Below, piece by piece: positions 25,610 to 33,955 of a DNA stretch of 49,539 nt. Source of the DNA: Kordia sp964351775 (lineage in GTDB: Bacteria > Bacteroidota > Bacteroidia > Flavobacteriales > Flavobacteriaceae); NCBI GenBank assembly GCA_964351775.1, contig CAYGPQ010000023.1:1-49539 (forward strand). The letters run 5' to 3'. Every line of letters starts with the position of its first letter. Position 1 is the stretch's first letter. The translations under genes were made by a program, and so were the position numbers. Below the pieces are notes generated by a model. That model had not been told where the DNA came from, made no database searches, and saw only the letters and a list, made by a program, of their open reading frames with translations.

Positions 25610-26584
25610 CTAAATGTTTAATAAGTAGGCAAATATTAATGGTGCTACAATGGTAGCGTCGCTTTCAATAATAAATTTTGGGGTATCGATGTCTAGTTTT
25701 CCCCAGGTGATTTTTTCGTTTGGCACAGCGCCAGAATACGATCCGTAACTTGTGGTAGAGTCACTTATTTGACAGAAATAGTTCCAAAATGGTGTGTCTG
25801 TTCGTTCCATATCTTGATATAACATTGGCACCACACAGATTGGGAAATCGCCTGCAATTCCACCTCCAATTTGGAAGAATCCAATTCCGTTTTCTGAGTT
25901 TTCTGTATACCAATCGGCTAAGAATGTCATGTATTCAATTCCCGATTTTACCGTGCTTGCTTTTAATTCGCCTTTCATCACATAGCTTGCGAAAATGTTT
26001 CCCATCGTACTGTCTTCCCATCCTGGGCAAACGATTGGTAAGTTTTTTTCAGCAGCTGCATACATCCATGAATCTTTTAAATCGATTTCATAGTATTCTT
26101 CTAATACACCAGATAATAACATTTTATACATGTATTCATGTGGCAAATAGCGTTCACCTTTGTCATCTGCATCTTTCCAAATTTTATGAATATGACTTTG
26201 CAATCTACGGAACGCTTCTTCTTCAGGAATACAAGTATCCGTAACACGATTGAGTCCTTTTTCAAGCAAATCCCATTCGTCTTGCGGTGTTAAATCGCGA
26301 TAGTTTGGTACACGTTTGTAATGCGAATGCGCCACCAAATTCATGATATCTTCTTCCAAGTTTGCGCCTGTACATGAAATAATTTGCACTTTATCTTGAC
26401 GAATCATTTCAGCAAATATTTTTCCTAATTCCGCTGTACTCATCGCGCCAGCTAAAGAAACTAGCATTTTTGATCCTCTTGCTAGGTTGTCTTCGTAGCC
26501 TTTGGCAGCATCCACTAAAGCAGCCGCATTAAAATGCAAAAAGTATTTTTCTATAAATTGCGTTACCGCACCTTTAGTCTTCAT
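25610..26584 (-). CDS. Deoxyhypusine synthase family protein (probable homospermidine synthase)
   Basis: The 324-residue protein has the DHS fold signatures: SLAGAMSTAELG, ISCTGANLEEDIMNL, GFFQIGGGIAGDFPI and a C-terminal ESDATIVAPL. Bacteria lack the eIF5A target of true DHS, and several bacterial relatives make homospermidine from putrescine or spermidine. Homospermidine is a major polyamine of flavobacteria (established knowledge), so that role is likely. It overlaps speB by 11 bases. Confidence 0.8.
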   Translation of the reverse strand: MKTKGAVTQFIEKYFLHFNAAALVDAAKGYEDNLARGSKMLVSLAGAMSTAELGKIFAEMIRQDKVQIISCTGANLEEDIMNLVAHSHYKRVPNYRDLTPQDEWDLLEKGLNRVTDTCIPEEEAFRRLQSHIHKIWKDADDKGERYLPHEYMYKMLLSGVLEEYYEIDLKDSWMYAAAEKNLPIVCPGWEDSTMGNIFASYVMKGELKASTVKSGIEYMTFLADWYTENSENGIGFFQIGGGIAGDFPICVVPMLYQDMERTDTPFWNYFCQISDSTTSYGSYSGAVPNEKITWGKLDIDTPKFIIESDATIVAPLIFAYLLNI

Positions 26585-27515
26585 CTTCGTCGTATTTTAA
26601 ACGATTGATTTTGTCATCGCTTGTTGTTGAATACAAGTTTTCGTTTTCCTCATCTGCACTTTGCTCAGAAAATTTATAACTCAACATTTTGTAATAGAGT
26701 TTTGCGGCTAAGAAATCAGCGGATTTGTCATTCGGATTAGGACATAATTCAACAATATCAAAACCAACTACATTTTTCTCCTCAAATACACGTCTTAGGA
26801 AATCGAGTGTTTCATACCAAAACAATCCACCTGGTTCTGGAGTTCCGGTTGATGGCATGATAGATGAATCTAAACCATCTAAATCGAAGGTAATGTAAAC
26901 CGTATCGCCCATTGCTTCAATAGCTTTGTCCGCCCAGTAATCATCATTGACCATATCGTGTGCAAAAAACACATTTTCTTCGTTCATTTCTGTACGCTCA
27001 ATGGCGTCCATACTACGAATTCCAACCTGTACTAAGTTTGTGTTTTGATTTGCTTCATACAGCGCACATGCGTGGTTGTATTTAGAACCTTCATATTCTT
27101 TACGCAAATCGGCATGCGCATCAATGTGTAAAACCGTTAGATTGTCAAAACATTCGTTAAAAGCACGCATTGCACCAATGGATATGGAATGTTCACCACC
27201 AAATAGCGTTACAAACTTGTTGCGTTTTATATTGGTTTTGGTTATTTCGTGTACCGCAGCCACCATAGCTTCAGGCGATTCATTTACAGTGATAGGATCC
27301 GTTAAATAGATTCCTTGTTTGTAGACTTCGCTATCGGTTTCGATATCGTAAAGTTCCATGTTCTCAGAAGCGTGTAAAAAAGCTTCTGTACCTTTGTCTG
27401 CTCCTTTTCCCCAAGTACTTGTTCCGTCATAAGGAACTGGGATTAACATGATTTTAGATGTCTCAAAATTAGCATATTCTTCAGGAATGCCAGCGTACGT
27501 TTTTGTGGTTTTCAT
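26574..27515 (-). CDS. speB: Agmatinase
   Basis: Hydrolyses agmatine to putrescine and urea. The 313-residue arginase-fold protein has the Mn-binding motifs GGEHS (about 106-110), HIDAHADLR (about 131-139) and FDLDGLDSS, and GTPEPGG. It follows speA by 74 bases on the same strand, giving a consistent arginine to agmatine to putrescine route. Confidence 0.92.
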   Translation of the reverse strand: MKTTKTYAGIPEEYANFETSKIMLIPVPYDGTSTWGKGADKGTEAFLHASENMELYDIETDSEVYKQGIYLTDPITVNESPEAMVAAVHEITKTNIKRNKFVTLFGGEHSISIGAMRAFNECFDNLTVLHIDAHADLRKEYEGSKYNHACALYEANQNTNLVQVGIRSMDAIERTEMNEENVFFAHDMVNDDYWADKAIEAMGDTVYITFDLDGLDSSIMPSTGTPEPGGLFWYETLDFLRRVFEEKNVVGFDIVELCPNPNDKSADFLAAKLYYKMLSYKFSEQSADEENENLYSTTSDDKINRLKYDEDED

Positions 27516-27589
27516 TTTTGTAATTATTACTATGTCTTTGTTTTAGTCTAAAAAGATATAATTTGTTTTGTTTACTTTGTTATTATTTT

Positions 27590-29062
27590 TTATTTTTTTG
27601 TTACTAATTCTCTCACGAATGTTTTTCCCTCTGGAATTTTTGTCTCGGCTAATGAGTTGTTAATTCCGAAATCATAGCCTAAGATTGAAAGTAAGTCTTC
27701 CGAAGTTTGCTGTGGCGCAAATATATTGGTTAGGATGTTTCCAGCTTCATCACGATCAATTAAAATGTGTTTTGGTTGTGGAATAAGACAATGTTGCAAT
27801 CCGCCAAATCCGCCGATCGTTTCTTGATAGGCTCCCGTATTGAAAAACCCGATGTATAAAGGCTTTTCTTTGTTGTATTTTGGAAGATAAATGGCGTTCA
27901 TGTGTTGTTCACTGTTGTAGTAATCGTCACTATCACAGGTTAATCCACCCAATAATACACGCTCGTATTCTTTTTGCCAACCATTGATTGGTAGCATCAC
28001 AAATCGTTTGTTAATTGCCCATGTATCAGGCATTGTGGTAATGAATGATGAGTTAATCATATTCCACTTTTCACGATCGTTTTGTTGTTTTTGGTACAAT
28101 ACTTCATAGATAGCACCGCCACTTTCGCCAACGGTAAAGCTTCCAAATTCTGTAAAAATATTTGGAACAGCAACGCCAGCAGCCTTACAGGTATTTTGTA
28201 TTTGTTGAATGATTTCATCAATCATGTATGCGTAGTCATACTCGAATGCGAGTGAGTTTTTAATCGGGAAACCGCCACCAATATTTAAACTATTTAACGA
28301 TGGGCACACCTTTTTTAAATTGACATATACGCTCAAACATTTTGACAATTCGTTCCAGTAATACGCTGTATCACGAATTCCTGTGTTGATAAAAAAGTGA
28401 AGCATTTTTAAAGTCACCTTTGGATTGTCTTTGATTTCACGGTTGTAAAAAGGTACAATGTTTTTGTATCCAATTCCTAAACGAGAAGTATAAAACTCAA
28501 ACTTTGGCTCTTCTTCGGAAGCTATTCGGATGCCAATATCATAATTGCCATTGATTTCTTGACTCAACAAATTGATTTCCTCATAATTGTCTATGACAGC
28601 GATACAGTTTTTGTGTCCGTTATTGACTAATCTTCCAATATTTTTTACATATTGATCCCGCTTAAATCCGTTACTAATCACATAGGTTTCATCATTAATT
28701 TTCCCTTGTGCTTTTAGATTTTCGACAATATCAATATCGAAAGCAGAGGAAGTTTCAATGTGAATATCATTTTTTAAGGCTTCATTTAAAACATGCTTGA
28801 AATGTGAACTTTTAGTACAATAACAATAGTGATATGTACCTTGGTAGTTGTTTTTTGTAATGGCATCCGCAAACCAGTCTTTTGCCCTATTGATATTTTC
28901 AGAGATTTTTGGTAAGTACGTAAACTTTAACGGCGTACCATATTCAGCAATCAGTTCTGTAAGATCAATGCCGTGAAATTGTAATTTATTGTCATCCAGC
29001 GTGAATTCTTTTTGAGGGAAATCAAATGTCTGCTCAATGAGATCAATATATTTTGTTTTCAT
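27590..29062 (-). CDS. speA: Arginine decarboxylase, short alanine-racemase-fold type
   Basis: PLP enzyme that turns arginine into agmatine. The 490-residue protein has the PLP lysine in YCYCTKSSHFKHVL (about Lys69), the phosphate-binding LNIGGGFP, and the C-terminal GLTCDSDDY with the conserved Cys of the decarboxylase fold. It is shorter than the E. coli enzyme (about 658 residues), as usual in Bacteroidota. First gene of the polyamine run. Confidence 0.88.
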   Translation of the reverse strand: MKTKYIDLIEQTFDFPQKEFTLDDNKLQFHGIDLTELIAEYGTPLKFTYLPKISENINRAKDWFADAITKNNYQGTYHYCYCTKSSHFKHVLNEALKNDIHIETSSAFDIDIVENLKAQGKINDETYVISNGFKRDQYVKNIGRLVNNGHKNCIAVIDNYEEINLLSQEINGNYDIGIRIASEEEPKFEFYTSRLGIGYKNIVPFYNREIKDNPKVTLKMLHFFINTGIRDTAYYWNELSKCLSVYVNLKKVCPSLNSLNIGGGFPIKNSLAFEYDYAYMIDEIIQQIQNTCKAAGVAVPNIFTEFGSFTVGESGGAIYEVLYQKQQNDREKWNMINSSFITTMPDTWAINKRFVMLPINGWQKEYERVLLGGLTCDSDDYYNSEQHMNAIYLPKYNKEKPLYIGFFNTGAYQETIGGFGGLQHCLIPQPKHILIDRDEAGNILTNIFAPQQTSEDLLSILGYDFGINNSLAETKIPEGKTFVRELVTKK

Positions 29063-29555
29063 TATTTAATGAATAAAATGTGAATAATAAAAGAATGAAG
29101 ATAGTTATGCTACGAATAGCAAAAAAATATAAAGAGAAGTATCTCAAATACGAAATGTAAATACCGTAAATGGCGTGAATGTGCGTTCCAATAAATACTT
29201 AAAAACATGATCAATTTCAGAAGTCAGCCTGATAATTCGGCGTCTTATCCCTAAGACAGCTTTTGGAGTAGACTTCTTCATTCCCCTAGGCCCGAATCTG
29301 AAAAAAGTATTCATTTTACATAAGAAATGCGTTCAGTTAGTGAACTCATTACATAACAAACATAGTAAAAAAATACGTTGAAAAAGCTTTTTTTATTTTT
29401 TTTTGATTTTTTTTACGAATAAATCATAAGTGCTTAATTAACAACCATATACACACTGTATAATATGTGGTTTTTGGATTCAATACAGATTTTAAACAGA
29501 AAACTTCTGCCAATACTATAATTGATAGCAGGTATTTTTTGTTACTTTTACAGCT
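29063..29555. other. 493-base region without a gene
   Basis: No coding ORF found. It holds a structured segment at 29194-29311 (separate entry) and an AT-rich part 29380-29555 with no palindrome I trust. The minus-strand sequence immediately before speA contains TATATTTTTTTG near 29130, a degenerate -7-like element only. Confidence 0.5.
29194..29311. ncRNA. Candidate structured RNA, orientation uncertain
   Basis: Nested complementary pairs enclose 118 bases: AATACTT/AAGTATT (29194-29200 with 29305-29311), TTCAGA/TCTGAA (29216-29221 with 29297-29302), GCCT/AGGC (29227-29230 with 29288-29291), and a perfect hairpin GTCTTA-tccc-TAAGAC (29242-29257). Competing pairs AGAAGTC/GACTTCT and ATTCGG/CCGAAT overlap these, so alternative folds exist. 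It is more GC-rich than its surroundings. It could be a small RNA or a regulatory leader. I match it to no known family. Confidence 0.35.
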
Positions 29556-29804
29556 ATGCGTTTATACTTAAAATATATTTTTACTTTTTTGAAAGCTTCA
29601 GCGATCTCTTTATTGTTTGGAGTTTCATGGGCAATTACATTTTATGGTTTTGATAATTATGCAAATAATTACATGCGCATTCGTAAAAACGATTTCTTTT
29701 TTGATATTATGTTATTCTTTTTAAGTGGACTTATTGGCGCGCTTCTTTTCTTTTGCGTGATGTATATTCTTGAAAAAATTGTTTCTTCTTTGGTCAAAAA
29801 ATAA
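29556..29804 (+). CDS. Small membrane protein, two hydrophobic segments
   Basis: No family recognised. The 82-residue protein has hydrophobic segments at about 8-28 and 50-76 separated by a polar loop, and ends in a basic tail. TTG at 29522 and TACTTTTA at 29543 form an imperfect promoter so close to the ATG that the mRNA would be leaderless, which is speculative. Confidence 0.5.
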   Translation: MRLYLKYIFTFLKASAISLLFGVSWAITFYGFDNYANNYMRIRKNDFFFDIMLFFLSGLIGALLFFCVMYILEKIVSSLVKK

Positions 29805-29936
29805 AGAAATCATCTTTCAAAGCAGTGCATAGAACACGGTACTTTATATCTGAGCCTGTAAAGATTTTTCTTAAATAAATACTTGATTTATCTATATTTA
29901 TATTGTCATAATTCATAAATTATCACCAATATTATT

Positions 29937-29966
29937 TTGTGTTTCGAACGATTTTTCATAAGTTTA
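29937..29966 (+). promoter_or_regulatory. Possible promoter of the precursor peptide at 30000
   Basis: TTG at 29937-29939, 19 bases, TAAGTTTA at 29959-29966, a 7-of-8 match to the -7 consensus, 33 bases before the start codon. Confidence 0.4.
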
Positions 29967-29999
29967 ATAGAATAAAAATCTAACTTAAAAATTTACACC

Positions 30000-30182
30000 A
30001 TGAAAAAAAGAGAATTAAAAAATTTGAAATTAAACAAGAAATCAATTTCATCATTAAAAGGTGGATTGTCGTCTCCAATAAAGGTTTCTATTATTAACCT
30101 TTGTAACACAGGATGCGATTCTCCAATACACACATGTGGAATCATTAACTGTAACCTAAGTGTAGATGGTTGCGACATGTAA
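30000..30182 (+). CDS. Lanthipeptide-like precursor peptide
   Basis: The 60-residue ORF starts MKKRELKNLKLNKKSISSL, the same basic LNKxSIS leader as the peptide at 19486, with GG at 21-22. The 38-residue core has five Cys (35, 39, 46, 51, 58) spaced 4-7 residues apart with Ser and Thr between, compatible with several thioether rings (inference). A perfect 32-bp palindromic terminator follows. Confidence 0.8.
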   Translation: MKKRELKNLKLNKKSISSLKGGLSSPIKVSIINLCNTGCDSPIHTCGIINCNLSVDGCDM

Positions 30183-30202
30183 AAAAACGTAAATACCTGA
30201 TT

Positions 30203-30234
30203 AATAGGTCGCCATTTATAAATGGCGACCTATT
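30203..30234. terminator. Palindromic terminator between the two precursor peptides
   Basis: AATAGGTCGCCATTTA and TAAATGGCGACCTATT are a perfect inverted repeat, followed by TTAGTTTTA. It should end or attenuate the first peptide transcript before the second. Confidence 0.8.
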
Positions 30235-30293
30235 TTAGTTTTACATGTTTTTTCTTATGTGTAATTTTAAATGGAACTTTAAAAACAATAATC

Positions 30294-30539
30294 ATGAAAA
30301 AAAGAAAATTAACCGCATTAAGTTTGAAAAAACATGTAATTTCTTCGTTAAATCAAACCATTACTGGAGGAGCTGATGATAAATTCACAGTCACATGTGC
30401 AAGACCTGTTAGTGACTGCACGATTGCATTAACAGTACAACCTGAAGTATGCAATACACTACCGAGACCACTTAGTAATTGTACGGTAGCACTCACTGTT
30501 CAAGATTGGTGCAATCAGACTTTTGACGCAAAATGTTAA
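30294..30539 (+). CDS. Precursor peptide with duplicated core
   Basis: The 81-residue ORF starts MKKRKLTALSLKKHVISSL and has GG at 25-26. The start at 30294 is chosen because it begins the leader; an upstream in-frame ATG at 30222 would add an unrelated hydrophobic stretch lying in the terminator. The core is duplicated: RPVSDCTIALTVQPEVC (37-53) and RPLSNCTVALTVQDWC (58-73). Six Cys total. No modification enzyme nearby. Confidence 0.75.
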   Translation: MKKRKLTALSLKKHVISSLNQTITGGADDKFTVTCARPVSDCTIALTVQPEVCNTLPRPLSNCTVALTVQDWCNQTFDAKC

Positions 30540-30558
30540 GAGTTTATGATTCCAACTT

Positions 30559-30588
30559 AAAAGCTATCTATCATGGGTAGCTTTTCTT
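30559..30588 (+). terminator. Terminator of the second precursor peptide
   Basis: AAAAGCTA and TAGCTTTT pair around an 11-base loop, followed by CTTATTT. Confidence 0.6.
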
Positions 30589-30630
30589 ATTTATAATGAT
30601 TCTTATTAAAAGAAAAATGACCTTCTAAGC

Positions 30631-30659
30631 TTGAAAATCAAGATAAAATACTATTTTTG
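30631..30659 (+). promoter_or_regulatory. Promoter of the MerR-type regulator
   Basis: TTG at 30631-30633, 18 bases, TATTTTTG at 30652-30659, an exact consensus. CTTGA-aaa-TCAAG overlaps the TTG and is a second small inverted repeat. Confidence 0.85.
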
Positions 30660-30686
30660 TTTATTATCTGCAATAAAAGATTAAAC
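30659..30686 (+). promoter_or_regulatory. Candidate operator of the MerR-type regulator gene
   Basis: GTTTATT (30659-30665), 14 bases, ATTAAAC (30680-30686). It begins on the last base of the -7 element and ends 2 bases before the start codon. The same arrangement occurs at crtI, implying a shared DNA-binding protein, probably the adjacent regulator itself. Confidence 0.6.
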
Positions 30687-30688
30687 AA

Positions 30689-31585
30689 ATGGAATGTGTT
30701 AAGACTAAATTTAGTATTAAAGATTTAGAAAATCTTTCAGGCGTTAAAGCGCATACAATACGTATATGGGAGAAAAGATATGATTTATTAGCTCCAGATA
30801 GAACTGATACTAATATACGAACGTATGATATAGAAAGTTTACAAAAGCTTCTTAATATAACGCTTTTGTACAAAAATGGATATAAAATCTCCAAAATTGC
30901 TGAGATTCCCGAGGATAAAATCCACATTTTAGTTCGTCAAATTGCCACAGAGAAAAATGTGCACAATCAAGCATTGAATTCTTTTAAGCTTTCCATGCTT
31001 AACTTCGATTATAACTTGTTTTACAACACCTATAATAACTTACTATCTGAAAAATCATTCAGAGAGATTTTCTTTGAAACATTCATTCCTTTATTAAATG
31101 AACTTGGTGTTTTATGGCACACAAATACCATCAACCCTGCTCATGAACATTTTATCTCAAGTTTGATAAAACAAAAAATTATTTTAAACACAGAACGCAT
31201 TCAATCATTAGAAAAGCCAAATAAATCTAAAACGTTTGTACTATTCTTGCCAGAAAATGAAATTCATGAAATTGGCTTGCTGTATCTGAATTACGAATTG
31301 CAATCAAAAGGATATCATACTATTTATCTTGGGCAAACAATTCCAATTGATAGCTTAACAAAAGTGAAAAATTTTTTCCAGGAACTTCATTTTATTTCTT
31401 ATTTCACGGTCACACCCGTAGAGGATAAAGTAGCAGAATATATCAATGAGTTTACGGAAAAAATTGGCTTTAAAGATCATCATTTGTGGCTTTTAGGGTA
31501 TCAAGCAAGACACGTAAAAAATGAACAGAATCAGAAAAAACTCAAAGTTTTTAAATCCATAAATGAATTAGTTGAAGAAATCTAA
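30689..31585 (+). CDS. MerR-type regulator with CarH/LitR-like cobalamin-binding domain
   Basis: The 298-residue protein has a MerR helix-turn-helix at 7-75 (FSIKDLENLSGVKAHTIRIWEKRY), a helical cap domain with W143-x9-E153-H154 (the Wx9EH motif that contacts adenosylcobalamin in CarH), and a Rossmann domain with E191-I-H193-x-x-G196, equivalent to the DxHxxG cobalamin motif but with Glu for Asp. CarH-type proteins repress carotenoid genes in the dark and release DNA on illumination (established). It is directly upstream of crtI, so it probably represses the crt operon. Confidence 0.85.
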   Translation: MECVKTKFSIKDLENLSGVKAHTIRIWEKRYDLLAPDRTDTNIRTYDIESLQKLLNITLLYKNGYKISKIAEIPEDKIHILVRQIATEKNVHNQALNSFKLSMLNFDYNLFYNTYNNLLSEKSFREIFFETFIPLLNELGVLWHTNTINPAHEHFISSLIKQKIILNTERIQSLEKPNKSKTFVLFLPENEIHEIGLLYLNYELQSKGYHTIYLGQTIPIDSLTKVKNFFQELHFISYFTVTPVEDKVAEYINEFTEKIGFKDHHLWLLGYQARHVKNEQNQKKLKVFKSINELVEEI

Positions 31586-31603
31586 AATTCAATTTTATTT
31601 TTG
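31572..31603 (+). promoter_or_regulatory. Promoter of the crt operon
   Basis: TATTTTTG at 31596-31603 is an exact -7 element. The nearest TTG is at 31572-31574 with a spacer of 21, slightly long, which may make the promoter weak or dependent on activation. A second box TACATTTG at 31617 lacks a well-spaced TTG. Confidence 0.6.
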
Positions 31604-31630
31604 TTTAACTTTTAACTACATTTGTTAAAC
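31603..31630 (+). promoter_or_regulatory. Candidate operator of crtI
   Basis: GTTTAAC (31603-31609), 14 bases, GTTAAAC (31624-31630): a perfect 7-bp inverted repeat starting on the last base of the -7 element and ending 1 base before the crtI ATG. It matches the regulator's own operator in half-sites, spacing and position. Confidence 0.65.
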
Positions 31631-31631
31631 A

Positions 31632-33116
31632 ATGAAATCAAAAATTATAATTATTGGTGCTGGATTTTCATCCTTATCAGCTTCCTGCTATTTAGCAAAA
31701 GCTGGATATGATGTGACTATTCTAGAAAAAAATGCTACGGCAGGCGGCAGAGCCCGACAGCTAAAGCGTGACGGATTTACGTTTGATTTGGGTCCTTCCT
31801 GGTATTGGATGCCCGATGTATTTGAACGTTTCTTTAGCGATTTTGACAAAAAACCTTCTGATTATTATCATTTGGATAAATTAAATCCTGCATATCAAGT
31901 ATATTTTGGGAAAGATGATTCCATTCACATAGAAGATACCTTAGAAAAAATTTGTGCAGCTTTTGAGCAAGAAGAAAAAGGAAGTAGTATACAACTGAAA
32001 AAGTTTATCGCAAATGCGGAAGACAATTATAATGTAGCCATCAAAGATTTGGTATACAAACCAGGTGTTTCTCCTTTGGAATTAGTCAATGCAAAGACGG
32101 TAAAAAAGATTGGTCAGTTTTTTAGTAATATCAAACGTGATGTTCGGAAAGAATTTAAAAATGACCGATTGATCAAAATATTGGAGTTTCCTGTATTATT
32201 TTTAGGGGCAAAGCCTAGTGATACACCTTCTTTTTATAGCTTTATGAACTATGCTGATTTCGGATTAGGAACTTGGCATCCAACTGGTGGCATGTATAGT
32301 ATCATTGAAGCAATGGAAACATTGGCTAAAAGTTTGGGCGTTATTATCATGACCGATGAAAACGTAACACAAATAAAAGTTGAAGATAAAAAAGCGACGA
32401 AAGTTTTGACCGATAATGGATTGTTTACAGCAGACATTGTATTGTCAGGAGCCGATTATCATCATTCGGAAACGTTGCTTTCACCAGCATATCGTCAGTA
32501 TTCTGAAAACTATTGGGAAAAGAAAACATTTGCACCTTCCTCCCTATTATTCTATGTCGGATTTGACAAAAAACTAGAAAATGTAGCACATCATACCTTA
32601 TTTTTTGATGTAGATTTTGATGCGCATGCACACGATATTTATGACAAAGCTGCTTGGCCTAAAGATCCTTTATTTTATGCAAACTTTCCTTCAATGACAG
32701 ATGCGGCGGCGGCTCCAGAAGGAAAAGAAGGCGGTTTCTTTTTAATTCCGATTGCGCCAGGTCTAGAAGATACACCCGAAGTCCGTGAACAATATTTTGA
32801 CATTATTATGAACAGATTTCAGGAAATTACACAACAAAATATCACAAATCATATTATATTTATGGAATCCTTTTGTGTAAATGACTTCGTGAAAGAGTAC
32901 AATTCATATAAAGGAAATGCGTATGGGATGGCAAATACACTGCTCCAAACTGCTTTTTTAAGACCCAAATTGAAAAGTAAAAAAGTGTCAAACCTTTATT
33001 TCACTGGACAATTAACCGTTCCCGGACCTGGAGTGCCTCCAGCATTGATTTCTGGGAAGTTGGTAGCCGAATTAATCATTAAACATCAACCAAACATTCA
33101 TGAAAGCACTGTTTGA
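31632..33116 (+). CDS. crtI: Phytoene desaturase
   Basis: Desaturates phytoene to lycopene. The 494-residue FAD protein begins with IIIGAGFSSLSASCYLAKAG (dinucleotide-binding) followed by LEKNATAGGRARQL, and ends with GVPPALISGKLVAELI and TGQLTVPGPGVP, the CrtI C-terminal signature. First gene of the carotenoid operon, overlapping crtB by 17 bases. Confidence 0.95.
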   Translation: MKSKIIIIGAGFSSLSASCYLAKAGYDVTILEKNATAGGRARQLKRDGFTFDLGPSWYWMPDVFERFFSDFDKKPSDYYHLDKLNPAYQVYFGKDDSIHIEDTLEKICAAFEQEEKGSSIQLKKFIANAEDNYNVAIKDLVYKPGVSPLELVNAKTVKKIGQFFSNIKRDVRKEFKNDRLIKILEFPVLFLGAKPSDTPSFYSFMNYADFGLGTWHPTGGMYSIIEAMETLAKSLGVIIMTDENVTQIKVEDKKATKVLTDNGLFTADIVLSGADYHHSETLLSPAYRQYSENYWEKKTFAPSSLLFYVGFDKKLENVAHHTLFFDVDFDAHAHDIYDKAAWPKDPLFYANFPSMTDAAAAPEGKEGGFFLIPIAPGLEDTPEVREQYFDIIMNRFQEITQQNITNHIIFMESFCVNDFVKEYNSYKGNAYGMANTLLQTAFLRPKLKSKKVSNLYFTGQLTVPGPGVPPALISGKLVAELIIKHQPNIHESTV

Positions 33117-33939
33117 TTCTGTTTCCTATCAATGTAGCACACATGTAACGAAGTCGTATAGCACATCGTTTTCTTTGGCTACAAAAATGCTGTCTACATC
33201 GATACGGCAAGACATTTATAATATTTATGGTTTTGTGCGATTTGCAGACGAAATTGTAGATTCTTTTCATGAGTATGATAAAAAGTACTTGCTCGATAAG
33301 TTTCAAGCAGATTTGGATTGTGCACTTGAGCATAAAATTAGCTTAAACCCTATTTTAAATTCATTCCAACATACGGTTCATAATTACGACATCCCCAAAC
33401 ACTTGATTGATTCGTTTATGAAAAGTATGCGACAAGATTTGGACAAAAAAGCATATTTAACACAAGAAGAATACAACGAATATATTTACGGGTCGGCTGA
33501 TGTGGTGGGACTTATGTGTCTAAAAGTATTTGTAAAAGGAGATGAAGAAAAGTATGAAGAATTAAAATCTTCAGCAATGTCATTAGGTTCGGCGTTTCAA
33601 AAAGTGAACTTTTTGCGCGATTTAAAAGCTGATTTTGAAGACTTAGATCGCACCTACTTTCCTGATGCCGATTTGCAGAACTTAGATGAAGCATCAAAAC
33701 TAAAGATCATTACCGAAATTGAAAACGATTTTAAACTTGGTTTAGCGGGAATTTCAAAATTGCCCATTGATGCAAAATTTGGCGTATTTACCGCGTATAA
33801 GTATTATTTTAAATTATTACAAAAGCTAAAACGAACGCCTTCCGTAAAGATAAAGAATGCACGAATTCGTGTTCCGAATTATCAAAAAATGGCGTTATTA
33901 GCTAGATCTTATGTGAATTATCGATTAAATTTGATATAA
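33100..33939 (+). CDS. crtB: Phytoene synthase
   Basis: Joins two geranylgeranyl diphosphates. The 279-residue protein has the first aspartate motif DEIVD (about 50-54) and the second FLRDLKADFEDLDRTYFP (about 169-186), which bind Mg-diphosphate. It starts inside the crtI end, so the two are translationally coupled. Confidence 0.94.
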   Translation: MKALFDSVSYQCSTHVTKSYSTSFSLATKMLSTSIRQDIYNIYGFVRFADEIVDSFHEYDKKYLLDKFQADLDCALEHKISLNPILNSFQHTVHNYDIPKHLIDSFMKSMRQDLDKKAYLTQEEYNEYIYGSADVVGLMCLKVFVKGDEEKYEELKSSAMSLGSAFQKVNFLRDLKADFEDLDRTYFPDADLQNLDEASKLKIITEIENDFKLGLAGISKLPIDAKFGVFTAYKYYFKLLQKLKRTPSVKIKNARIRVPNYQKMALLARSYVNYRLNLI

Positions 33940-33955
33940 AAATAGAAAATAAAAA

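Noticed and set aside
29194..29311. SAM, TPP or glycine riboswitch
   Set aside because: I compared the known core words of these families with both strands and saw none of them; left as an unassigned structured segment.
29194..29311. tmRNA, SRP RNA or RNase P RNA
   Set aside because: No tRNA-like ends or CCA, no SRP tetraloop region, and much too short for RNase P.
30222..30293. Upstream start for the second precursor peptide
   Set aside because: The extra stretch lies in the palindromic terminator and is hydrophobic and unrelated to the leader; the ATG at 30294 matches the leader of the other peptides.
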